A stretch of 64,000 nt of DNA from Homarus americanus (GCF_018991925.1 NW_024725489.1:6991916-7055915), one strand, 5' to 3'. Numbered from the stretch's first letter, positions 35,054-45,782 are shown. Notes: generated by a model not told the origin, from the letters alone. Program-made: numbers and translations.

Positions 35054-35912
35054 GTGGAGCAGTCCGACGTGTTGAGTGATATTGTAAGAAGGGTATCCAC
35101 GATCATCGTTGTTCTTCTGAGGAAGGCCAATTCACTTATATTTTTTGTGGCAGTATGTTTTATAAGGAATAAATTAGTTAAGACATGTTATCGTTTCACC
35201 CTTCTTTCACCTTATCGACCTGGTCAATGAAATACCTAACCTAATGCCCAGTCTGCTCTGCACGCTACCTAACGAGCTACATACTGTCCAGAGGGGGTCT
35301 GTTGGCAGCGACCCTTAGAAATTAAGATTAGAGTTAAGCATTTCCCCTTAGAATTAGAGACCCCGGTCTGGCAGTATATCATCGCTCCACAAATCACAGC
35401 ATTCCTTAGGTAGTGGTGAGTTATCGTTAAGTTAGGTTATCGTTGGGTTAGTTCAGCGCCTGTGTAGGAATGTCTAACAGGAAGGAACCATTGAACTCTG
35501 GTGAACACTTAATGAACAAGTATCTCCCTGTGTATATAATGATGTTAGTTATACAGTTATACGAGTAAATGGTCATGTTAATGTAATGTTTTATGTTGCA
35601 GAAAGACGACGACATCTACCCCGGGTCGTGGCTCCTCTACAACATCAGGTAAGTTACTTTAATTAATGTTTCATCTGTTGTTGTGGTGGACCAGGTGGTG
35701 TTACTTAATTACTTACTTACTTACTTCCTTACTTACTTGCTTACTATTCCTGGTTTTATGAATGGGTGTGTTTACGTCAGTCATAATTATGTACTCGTAT
35801 AGTGAAGTGGATTTATGAATGAATATTTGGAGTGGTTTATCTGTGGTGTTTACTTGGTCTCTGGTCCATAGTAAACTTGTCTCTTCTCTGAATGACATTT
35901 ACGTAGCTTCAG
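35054..35912 (+). pseudogene. Exon cassette, complete copy: mini-exons 1, 2 and 3
   Basis: The only copy with all three parts. Exon 1 (35054-35083) follows TTCCATACAG, reads VEQSDVLSDI and ends at GTAAGAAG. Exon 2 (35602-35648) follows TTATGTTGCAG, reads KDDDIYPGSWLLYNI and ends at GTAAGTTAC. Exon 3 (35872-35912) follows TCTCTGGTCCATAG, reads SKLVSSLNDIYVAS and ends at GTGAGAAC. The 30+47+41 bases join without a stop. This agreement of three splice-site pairs with one open frame suggests real exons of a gene I cannot name. No first or last exon is visible, so I treat it as a duplicated fragment or part of a larger gene. Confidence 0.5.
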
Positions 35913-35983
35913 GTGAGAACTAATTAGACGGATCACCTGTAGCTTAACTTTACCTCCCACCACCTTCTTCCAGCTTATTTCAC

Positions 35984-36575
35984 CCAAAGGGTGTGGGTCA
36001 TGTGTTACCAGGGTGTGGGTCATGTGTTACCAGGGAGTGGGTCATGTGTTACCAGGGTGTGGGTAATGTGTTACCAGGGTGTGGGTCATGTGTTACCAGG
36101 GTGTGGGTCATGTGTTACCAAGGTGTGGGTCATGTGTTACCAGGGTGTGGGTCATGTGCTACCAAGGTGTGGGTCATGTGTTACCAAGGTGTGGGTCATG
36201 TGTTACCAGGGTATGGGTCATGTGTTACCAGAGAGTGGGTCACGTGTTACCAGGGTGTGGGTCATGTGTTACCAGGGTGTGGGTCATGTGATACCTGGGA
36301 GTGGGTCATGTGTTACCTGGGAGTGGGTCATGTGTTACCTGGGAGTGGGTCATGTGTTACCAGGGTGTGGGTCATGTGTTACCTGGTGTGGGTCATGTGT
36401 TACAGGTGGACATGTGTTACTAGGGTGTGGGTCATGTGTTACTTGGGTGTGGGTCATGTGTAACCAGGGTGTGGGTCATGTGTTACCTGGGAGTGGGTCA
36501 TGTGTTACCAGGGTGTTGGTCATATGTTACCAGGGAGTGGACAGTGTGTTACCAGGGTGTGGGCCATGTGTCACA
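35984..36575. repeat. Minisatellite E, about 27 units
   Basis: GTGTGGGTCATGTGTTACCA units, inverted relative to 16262-18700. Confidence 0.93.
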
Positions 36576-36940
36576 ACCAGCTAGGATGTTATTACAACAC
36601 CCAATACAGTATCATGAATGAACCGTCCGGCTGGTGTTATCAATGAATGGAGGGCATGAGGACGTAGGGGTAAGGTCCACCACACTACCTCAACACACAA
36701 CACTGTGGTCCTTAACGCGTGTCACTCACCCACTCACTGGGTAAGAGCTTCCTTATCACCCAGGCTGTATTTTTATATTCTTGCGTCTACTGTTATAACA
36801 CTCAGAATAATAAGGTCATCTGAGGTGATCAACACCTCCCCTGGGCAGTTCACACTAGATATAAAGTACTCTTATGATACACATCTGACAGTGTTCAATT
36901 GTATGTCTTGTGTTCTCCAGTTCGAATTATGTTACATGTA
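36576..36940. other. No recognised feature
   Basis: About 365 bases of unique sequence; nothing supported. Confidence 0.4.
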
Positions 36941-37940
36941 TCTAATATACTATAGCGCTAGGCGTGCTCCGTATGTGTGTGTGTGTCAGCAGCCGCATGA
37001 AACGGCACAATCGTTTTTCATCAAACTTGGTGGAAAAATTGCAAAAAATTCGTACAGTGGAACAAACCTGGTCCCATATCGATGGTTTCTTTAGGAAGCC
37101 ATTTCATAATCATTTTATTTACGCTGGAAAACGATGCAAGTCTACGGACTTGGCGCACCCTTATTCGCTGGACGCTGTCGGCCCACGATTGCAGTTATCG
37201 TACGGCTCCCTCCTCCGCCCCCTACTTTTTTTTCTTAGCCTACGTTTTCTTAATGTTGTTTGGATTAGTAAAGGAAGGAAGATGAGTAAATAGAAGAATA
37301 AAGAAGGGAAACAGAAAATAGTTAGAGATAACAGGTGGGGGGAGCTGAGTTTCATCAAGCGTCTGGATGCTCAGTTTCAACGTTACCAGACGACCTTACA
37401 GCTACACTGTATACTTATTCCTGTGGGTGGAAAAGGAGAAGAGATAAAAAGATAATAACAGGAATGCATGGAGAAGATGACTACAATAGACACAGGGTGA
37501 ATATAGACAGTGAAACAGACAGGAGATTGACAAATATAGACAGATTCATACATGCACAAATAGACAATATGGCAACTAACAGAACAGACAGACAGCTGAC
37601 TGACTGGTTCACATGATGACTGTGATGACTTAACACAGGTGACGACTTAAGCAGATGGTGACTAATCTAACCAGAATCAAGGTCACTTCTCTTCATAATA
37701 TAATTTATCTCGGAATGATCATCCGTGATTCATAATATTTTTTTTTGTGATTTTAACCTCTCCTTATGGCGAATATTTCTTTAACTAAATATTCTAACCT
37801 TTATTCTATTCCTTCTTATAGTATATTAGATACTGTAGGTATCACGACCCCGACCATGATTATAACAACCACGACCATCTGGAAAACGATGTCGTTGTAC
37901 CCTGTCAGCTGGACGGCGGTTGCACGCTAGCCCAGCACAA
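36941..37940. mobile_element. Inverted-repeat element T (copy B)
   Basis: A perfect 14-base inverted repeat TCTAATATACTATA occurs at 36941-36954 and inverted at 37817-37830. The interior matches 11260-12575 in opposite orientation but has one 85-bp unit instead of three and a short GT run. Flank 37831-37940 also matches copy A. No transposase seen. Confidence 0.6.
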
Positions 37941-38313
37941 CTGTTGCCTGAGTCAAGACCCTGTTTATGGTGGTCCAGTGTATCCAAGTCGGTGACATAG
38001 GCACCGAGGTTGGCAAGAGACATGGAAGTATTGTGTTCGTCATCCATGAGGAGGTCGGGATGTCTTGGCCTTCTGTAAGATGGTTCCCGATACCTCAAAG
38101 CTCAGGATCAACACCAGAGGTTGGCATCTAGTCGACAGTTCCTTGACCTGTACGAAGACACTCCAGCCAACTTTCCTTCTCTTCTGGTGACAAGAGATGA
38201 GATATAGATTCACCATTGGCACTCTAAGTCAAAGATGGAATCCATGCAATGGAAACACTGGAACAAACAGACCCCAACAAGTTCAATAGTTAACACTGTT
38301 GTCAAGGTCATGA
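37941..38313. other. Unique sequence before gap
   Basis: No supported gene. Confidence 0.35.
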
Positions 38314-38413
38314 NNNNNNNNNNNNNNNNNNNNNNNNNNNNNNNNNNNNNNNNNNNNNNNNNNNNNNNNNNNNNNNNNNNNNNNNNNNNNNNNNNNNNNN
38401 NNNNNNNNNNNNN
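38314..38413. other. Assembly gap (100 N)
   Basis: Exactly 100 N, just left of a minisatellite E array whose orientation is opposite to that at 35984-36575; another probable inverted-repeat break. Confidence 0.95.
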
Positions 38414-38422
38414 TCATTTAAA

Positions 38423-38895
38423 ACGTAACACCTTGGTAACACATGACCCACACCTTGGTAGCACATGACCCACACCCTGGTAACACATGACCCACACCTT
38501 GGTAACACATGACCCACACCCTGGTAACACATGACCCACACCCTGGTAACACATTACCCACACCCTGGTAACACATGACCCACTCCCTGGTAACACATGA
38601 CCCACACCCTGGTAACACATGACCCACACCCTGGTAACACATGACCTCCCAGGTAACACATAGGAAACACACCCTGGTAACACATGAACCACACCCTGGT
38701 AACACATGACCCACACCCTGGTAACACTTGACCCACACCCTGGTAACACATGACCCACACCCTGGTAACACATGACCCACTCCTAGGTAACACATGAAAC
38801 ACACCCTGGCAATACATTACTCACACCCTGGTAACACATGACCCACACTCTGGTAACACATGACCCACACCCTGGTAGCACATGACCCACACAAT
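38423..38895. repeat. Minisatellite E, about 21 units
   Basis: ACACATGACCCACACCCTGG units continuing into block Z. Confidence 0.93.
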
Positions 38896-39404
38896 AATAA
38901 CAATGGATGGGTCAAGTATGTGTCTCTTATATATTCACAACAACTGATAATAGTTACCACAAGCCAACACCTCCGCCTCGCTGATAACCTTCACTTATCT
39001 TACGACATCTTAACACCTCAAACACTCAACATAATTATGATAGCCAACTGTATGACTGCTCGTGCTGACTAACTAACTGACCAACACTGAGAGAATATGT
39101 TTCTTCCTCAATACATGTGAGGTAGACTGACTGTGCTCTTGTGACTGTCTTCAACAACTTGTTACTCTCAAAATAGAATATCGAATGTGATCACCTGAAG
39201 AATAACCCCCCCTTTTAATTCACCCGAAGATTAACCCCCGCATAGTTCACCCAAAGATTAACTACCTTCTCATTCCATGGGGGTTAGGTTAGCTTAGGTT
39301 AGGGTAGGTTAGGTTAGGTTAGTTAATCTTTGGGTCAAATAAGCTGGAAGAAGGTGGTGGGGGGTAAAGTTAAGCTTCAGGTGATCCGTCTAATTAGTTC
39401 TCAC
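38888..39404. other. Block Z and exon-cassette flank, with TTAGG tract
   Basis: Matches 20263-20777 closely; (TTAGG)n at 39282-39330. No gene. Confidence 0.6.
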
Positions 39405-39786
39405 CTGAAGCTACGTAAATGTCATTCAGAGAAGAGACAAGTTTACTATGGACCAGAGACCAAGTAAACACCACAGATAAACCACTCCAAATATTCATTC
39501 ATAAAACCACTTCACTATACGAGTACATATGACTGACGTAAATACACACACCCATTCATAAAACCAGGAATCAGGTGACACTCTCCTACTATGACGTAAG
39601 TAAGTAAGTAAGTATGTAAGTAAGTAAGCAAGCAAGAAGGTAAGTAAGTAAGTAAGCAAGCAAGGAAGCAAGTAAGTAAGTAAGCAACACCACCTGGTCC
39701 ACCACAACAACAGGTGAAACATTAATTAAAGTAACTTACCTGATGTTGTAGGGGAGCCACGACCCGGGGTAGATGTCGTCGTCTTT
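39405..39786 (-). pseudogene. Exon cassette, copy 4: mini-exons 2 and 3
   Basis: Minus strand. Exon 3 at 39405-39445 and exon 2 at 39740-39786, both with the same flanking splice signals as the complete copy. One substitution changes a leucine to proline near the end of exon 2. Exon 1 is absent; a TTAGG-type boundary follows at about 39826. Confidence 0.42.
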
Positions 39787-39879
39787 CTGCAACATAAAAT
39801 ATTACATTAACATAACCATTTACTAACCTAACCTAACGATAACTCAACCCTACCTAAGGAATGTTGTGATTAGCGGATA

Positions 39880-40170
39880 GATAATGGTAATGGAACGCTG
39901 TGATTGGTGGAGTTACAGAGATGTTGGTGAAGGAACACTATGATTTGTGGAGTTACAGAGATGATGGTGAAGGAACGCTGTGATTGGTGGAGTCACAGAG
40001 ATGATGGTGAAGGAACGCTGTGATTGGTGGAGTCACTTCACCCCGCCATAATAAAAACATTAATACCTAAAGCTCAATACTCAGTTGACTACAAGAAGGT
40101 GTTGATAAAATCATTTGATGATTACTAACCTAACCTAACCTAACCTAACCTAACCTAACCATACCCAGTC
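39880..40170. repeat. Minisatellite F (about 4 units) and (AACCT)n tract
   Basis: F units at 39880-40036; telomere-type tract at 40126-40170. Confidence 0.88.
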
Positions 40171-40339
40171 TTACAACCTTCCCTCAGTCATACAACACAG
40201 TAACAACCATGAAGCTACAACACCTTCGTCCTCCTACTGGTAACAACACGTTGGTATAGACTTTGTGTGACTAAACATAATAAAATGTTGTAATATTTTA
40301 ACACTGAAATAATTTATGAAACTCACATTTATTCTGGTG

Positions 40340-41895
40340 TATTGTTAGCTTCCATTCCTTGAGTACTGACTCTTCCTTGAGTAGTAGCCTTCCTTGAGTA
40401 CTCCCCTTCATTGACTACTACCACTACTTGAGTAATAACCCTTCCTTGAGCACTACCATTACTTGAGTAATAACCCTTCAGTGCTCGAGGATTCTGGACG
40501 CGGGGACAGCGAGCTTTCTTCGACATCAGGATTTTTGAACCCCATGCCGCATGTCACCGTAACCTAGCTCTCGACGCTGCACACAGGAGGAACGAGAACG
40601 ACAAGAGAAGGGCATATGGGGAGAGAATTCAAAACGTTGATCAAGGTAACTTCACTCCTCTAGTGTTCACAACCTCTGGTGGGATGGGACCAAGTGCAAG
40701 ATGTTTCTACGCCAGACTCGCGGAGGTGATCTCCGAACAGAAGCAGCAGCCCAGAAGTTATGTTATAGCCTGGATGAGATGTCGACTGTCTTTCTCTCTC
40801 CTTCGGTCGGCTTTGCTCTGCCTCAGGGGAACGACAGCTTCTGCCCCAATGCCGACAACAGCTGCAGATAGTGACTATGAGGCTACAGTCACTGAATGCC
40901 GCATAGCTCTGCGGCTCAACTAATTCATCACAGATAGGATAGCTACTTATGTATTAGGATATTTAATATTAAGGTAATAAAATGGCGGCGAAGGTGTGGC
41001 TATTGGGGGAGGCTGGAGGCCACGTTTAAAAAACATAAAAAATATATATACTTCCCTGAGTACGATCCTTCCTTGAATACTACCCTTCCTTGAGTTCCAC
41101 CCATCGTTGAGTACTTCCCTTCCCTGAGTACTATCCTTCCTGGAATACTACCCTTCCCTGAGTTCCACCCGTCGTTGAGTAGTTCCCTTCCTTGAGTGCT
41201 ATCTTTTATTGAGTACCACCCTTCCTTGAGCACTTCCCTTCCTTGAGTACTACCCTTGCTTGAGTACTCTCCTTCCTTAAGTTCTATCCTTGCTGAAGTA
41301 CTACCCTTCCTTGAGTACTACCCTTGCTTGAGTACTATCCTTCCTTGAGTACCTTCTTTCCTTGAGCATATCCTTCCTTGAGTAATACCCTACCTTGATT
41401 ACTAACCATCCGTTAGTACTATCTTTCATTGAGTACTACCCTATCTTGAGAACTACCATTACTTGAGTCCTACCCTTCCTTCAGTTGTACCCTTCGTTGA
41501 GTACTACCCTTCCTTGAGTACTACCCTTCATTGAGCACTACAATCCCTTGAGTAATAACATTCTTTGAGTACCAACCTTCCGTCAGTAATGTCCTCCCTT
41601 TCTTCAGTCCTACTCTTCCTTAAGTGCTATCCCTTCCTTGAGTACTCCCCTTCCTTGAGTATTATACTTCCTTAAGTTATTTCCCTTCCTTGAGTACTAC
41701 CCTTCCTTGAGGCTTATACTTCCTTAAGTTATTTCCCTTCCTTGAGTACTACCCTTCCTTAAGTAATATCCACCCTTGAGTACTACCGTTCCTTGAGTAC
41801 TACCCTTCCTTGAGTTCTACCCTTCCTTGAATAATATCCTCCCTTGAGTACTACCGTTCCTGAAGTACTACCCTTCCTTGAGTACTACCCTTCGT
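40340..41895. repeat. Minisatellite A, split by an insertion
   Basis: Arrays at 40340-40480 and 41050-41895 are separated by a mobile-element fragment of about 570 bases. Confidence 0.9.
40483..40923 (+). pseudogene. C-terminal fragment of a mobile-element protein
   Basis: An open frame of 146 codons runs from ARGFWTRGQRAFFDIRIFEP to a TAA stop, with GNFTPLVFTTSGGMGP and LSFSLLRSALLCLRG further on. I recall this arrangement from a widespread invertebrate and fish mobile-element protein; the RGQRAFFDIR part looks nuclease-like. It lacks an N-terminus and lies inside minisatellite A, so it is a 5'-truncated insertion. The element class is not settled from sequence alone. Confidence 0.55.
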
Positions 41896-41954
41896 TGAGT
41901 ACTATATTCCTCTTTGGCCTTCATCTCCAACCCTTCCATGATTACTAACCTTCA

Positions 41955-42203
41955 TTGAGTACTGTACTCATCTTTGGTCTCTGTAGTATCTTCTCTACAG
42001 TTACACAGTCATCACCTCCAGTTAGTCAGTCAATCAGTATGATAATCCAACCAACTGGAAATGTGTACCTTATTTACAATTGGGGCAGTGAAAGCGGTTT
42101 TGTGCAGTGCCGGAACCAACACCTCCCACTGGGCAGTGTTCACATAATGAACTTCTTGTTTTCAAAATGTATGGACTATAATGCTTCTGATACTACTATG
42201 TAA
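41955..42203 (+). other. Conserved 82-codon open frame (unknown), third copy
   Basis: Differs from the copy at 9650 by a few substitutions (A to T, S to N, L to F) without stops. Start is not an ATG. Confidence 0.3.
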
Positions 42204-42469
42204 TATATATAAGTCTTGTATGAAAAGTATAAGTCATGTACACCATAAACCGGTCAATTTAACACAAAATAAAACAATCAACATTCACACGAGGGACGGT
42301 CAAAAGGTCCGTCATTTCAGCGGTAAAGTTTAAGACAAGATTCTGTCTTTATAATAATACATATGAATCATGGCTTCTTAGTTTCAATAATATAACTAAT
42401 GTGCTACAACTTACGACTCGAGAAACTAAAGGTTATAAACACTATGTACTTTAAAATGAATTAATATAT

Positions 42470-43230
42470 TGTTACGCCGTCTCTTAATTTACTTAAATAT
42501 CCAGGTTCTAGGCGTAACCAAACAAAAATATGAAGTAAATTAAAAGGGAATAAAAATAAATACAGCAAACCTTTAAGAATTTAATTAATTAAATATTAAC
42601 ACAATAAAGAGCCTCGTAGGCTGTCACAACAAATTGATTCACCATCGAAACTTTTAAGACACAAATGATACAAAACATCGAAACCTCAAAAGAATAAAAA
42701 TAAAGCATTGGATTACGTTAACACTGCAAAAACATATAAAAACTAACACTGAAATTAACTAACATGAAACAACACTGAATTACTTAAATGTATCTAAGCA
42801 AATACTGATGGACACAAATAGAGACATAAACAGGTACTCACATAGATATACCACATTGGTGGCGACAGGAACAACACAAATAAATTAAGTAGAAATAACA
42901 GGTGACGAGTGTCACTCAAAGGATGTGATCTGTATGACAAGAGGACTGAACTAACTCCGTCAGTTGGTGGGTCCTATATATAAGGTCGGTTACCGCCACA
43001 CGTCCCGCCGGTGGGTCGTTTAAGGATGCAGATGGTCGTTAGAGAACAAAGAATGCTGGTTACAATACAAAATGGGTTTGAACAAATAATAACAGTTAAA
43101 ACCTTAACAGCACAGTGTTAAGGTGACTAGATTATATAATAGTAAATACAACACATCATTACAGGAATAATATGGAACATGGAAGCATGTTATATAAAAA
43201 AAAATAGAAAAATACGACACCGTCGTAACA
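42470..43230 (+). mobile_element. Solo LTR of a Ty3/gypsy-like retrotransposon
   Basis: The 761-bp insertion starts TGTTACG and ends CGTAACA, and is flanked by a 4-bp target duplication ATAT (42466-42469 and 43231-43234). The empty site is visible in the Ig5 flank near 25450. An internal TATATATAAGG near 42975 would be its promoter. No gag or pol is present, so it is a solo LTR left by recombination. Confidence 0.75.
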
Positions 43231-43390
43231 ATATTTATTCATAATAAATACTTGAGACTACTGTATATACATTAACAGAGATTCCAGCTAGAAATAATAT
43301 GTATCCTTATATGTTGATGATGAAGATGATGATGAAGATGATGATGATGATGATGGGTGGTGGCCGCCGAGGATTGTTGTGATGGCAGCA

Positions 43391-43789
43391 TCAGTAGACG
43401 TTGATGGTTGTGGCGGCTACCTCAGCGCCCTTGTGAAGGAGAACACACGTGTAGTCTCCGGCGTATTTACTCAAGAAGTCGTGGAAGACGAGGTACGAGT
43501 GAGGCAGGTGGGTGCCGCTGCCCAGAGAGTACACGTAGCGGTTGTTGGTGGATCATCTGGCCACCAGGTCATGTGTGGAGTACCGCCACTGTACCTGGAA
43601 GTGTTGCAGGTTGTCTGTGGTGGACACCTCCGCCCTGCAGAACACGAAGGCTCCCTCCCGGTAGTCAATATTGACCGACGTGCCGTTAACAATCACTCCT
43701 TGAGCCGACGACTCGTTGTGTAGGGGCAGCGAGGCCGAGAGGGAGGCCAGGGAGAAGATGACTACTGCAGTGAGGAACATCACCTGCAT
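43391..43789 (-). pseudogene. Ig7: single-Ig-domain gene copy with one stop at Trp79
   Basis: Full length without indels and open except for one codon: TGA replaces TGG at Trp79 (AGATGATCC). Everything else needed is present: signal peptide, Cys51, Trp68, Cys115 (AGDYTC) and the C-terminal TINVY. The promoter (43926-43949), block Y and 3' flank are intact, although a solo LTR sits about 160 bases downstream. It is either a very recent pseudogene, a readthrough gene, a polymorphic null allele, or a transcript restored by A-to-I editing (UGA to UGI, read as Trp). The mutation is independent of the TAG in Ig2 and Ig3. Confidence 0.75.
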
Positions 43790-43925
43790 GTTGATGTTGT
43801 AATGGCGTGACATGTTGATGTTTGTGAAGATGTAATAATTGTGTTTGAAGATACTTAAGGTGGCGAAGTAGTTGTTGTTGGTGCAGCGGCTGGTGGAGTT
43901 GTGATGGCAGGTGGTGGAGGCTCAC

Positions 43926-43949
43926 AATATATAGCCACACATGACGTAA
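43926..43949 (-). promoter_or_regulatory. Ig7 core promoter: TATA box and CRE-like site
   Basis: Minus strand TATATATT (43926-43933) with TTACGTCA (43942-43949) upstream, same spacing as Ig1 and Ig6. Confidence 0.65.
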
Positions 43950-44639
43950 GTAATACAAACCGCTACCATTGTGCATCACGAATCCTGAGAATGTTTTTTG
44001 GTAACACTGAGCTGACGACCCGCCCTTATTTACAGCAGCCATCTTAACTCTTCTGCCACGGATGTGATGCTATAGATAGTAAGAGCTAACAGTTACTACT
44101 GCTCAGTTATGTCATACACTTAATGTTTTAGCTGTAGTAGATGTGTTTAATGATACAAGAGTTATGGTAATATTATAGTCAGTGATGGAGATGTAGTTTG
44201 TGGTCACTTAGTAATAACAAAAGCTATGAGTCATCGCCATAAACTTTGTGGTTAGATTCAGTTTTTTGTAAGTATAAACTTGTTTTTGGTTAAGATGAGA
44301 GCGTCGTCCAGCCTGATGGACTTACTTAGTACTGATGGAGGTCAGGTATTTAGATCATTCAGGTGAGTGTTATCTCAACACTCTGGTGATCTTTAACACA
44401 GTTGTAGCAACTATTATGTCTACACAACTTTGATCCAACACTTATTAAAGTAAATTAACAAGGTACAGTATATTATAAGTAATGTAAGTGCTTGTCTGCC
44501 AAGATGGTAAGTGTGGAGTCTCCTGTACTACGCCGTAGTGCACCAAGATAACAGCTGATTCCTGGTTTGTGAATGAAAGTCTGACGTCACGCATCTACAT
44601 GTTCTTTACACCACACAGAACTGAAGGAGTTGAGTGTAT
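43950..44639. other. Conserved block Y of Ig7
   Basis: CRE palindrome TGACGTCA at 44582-44589. No gene seen. Confidence 0.6.
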
Positions 44640-45782
44640 AGTCTCTCTGAGAGTCCCACAAGTCTCTCTGTGTCTCTCACAAGTCTTATAGTATCTCTCA
44701 CAAGTCTTTCAATGTTTCTTACAAGACTCTTAGTGTCTCTCACAAGCCTCTTAGTCTCTCTCACAAGTCTCTGTGTCTCACAGTCACTCACAAGTCTCTT
44801 AGTGTCTCTATGTTTCAAAGTCTTTAACAAGTCTCAATGTCTCACACAGTCTCTCATAAATTTTTATCTCGCAGTGTCTCGCACAAGGATGTCTGTCTTC
44901 CACAGTCTCACACAAGTCTTTCTATGTCTCAAGCAGTCTCTCTATGTCTCACACAGTCTCTCACAAGTCTCTTTATGTCTCACACAGTCTCTCACAAGTC
45001 TCTCTATTTCTCACACAGTCTCTCACAAGTCTCTCAATGTCTCACAAAGTCTCTCACAAGTCTCTATGTGTCAAACAATCTCTCACAAGTCTCTCTATGT
45101 CTCACACAGTCTCTCACAAGACTCCATGTCTCACACAATCTCCCAAAAGTCTCTCTATGCCTCACACAGTCTCTCACAAGTCTTTCTATGTCTCACAAAG
45201 TCTCTCACAAGTCTCTCTATATCTCACAAAATCTTTCACAAGTCTTTCTATGTCTCACAAAGTCTCTCACAAGTCTCTCTATGTCTCACAAAGTCTCTCA
45301 CAAGTCTATGTCTCATACAGTCTCTCACAAGTCTTTCTATGGCTCACACAGTCGCTCACAAGTCTCTCAATGTCTCACAAAGTCTCTCACAAGTCTCTCT
45401 ATTTCTCACACAGTCTCTCAATGTCTCACAAAGTCTCTCACAAGTCTCTATGTGTCACACAATCTCTCACAAGTCTCTCTATGTCTCACACAGTCTCTCA
45501 CAAGACTCCATGTCTCACACAATCTCCCAAAAGTCTCTCTAGGCCTCACACAGTCTCTCACAAGTCTCTCTATGTCTCACAAAGTCTCTCACAAGTCTCT
45601 CTATGTCTCACAAAATCTCTCACTAGTCTTTCTATGTCTCACAAAGTCTCAAAAAACTCCCTATGTCTCAAAAAGTCTCTCACAAGTCTATGTCTCACAC
45701 AGTCTCTCACAAGTCTCTATGTCTCACACAGTCTCTCACAAGTCTCTATGTCTCACACAGTCTCTCTCAGTAGTCTCACATA
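44640..45782. repeat. Minisatellite B, longest array
   Basis: CT-rich 29-31 bp units; a segment of about 300 bases (around 45000-45190) is nearly repeated at 45400-45590, showing higher-order duplication. Confidence 0.92.
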
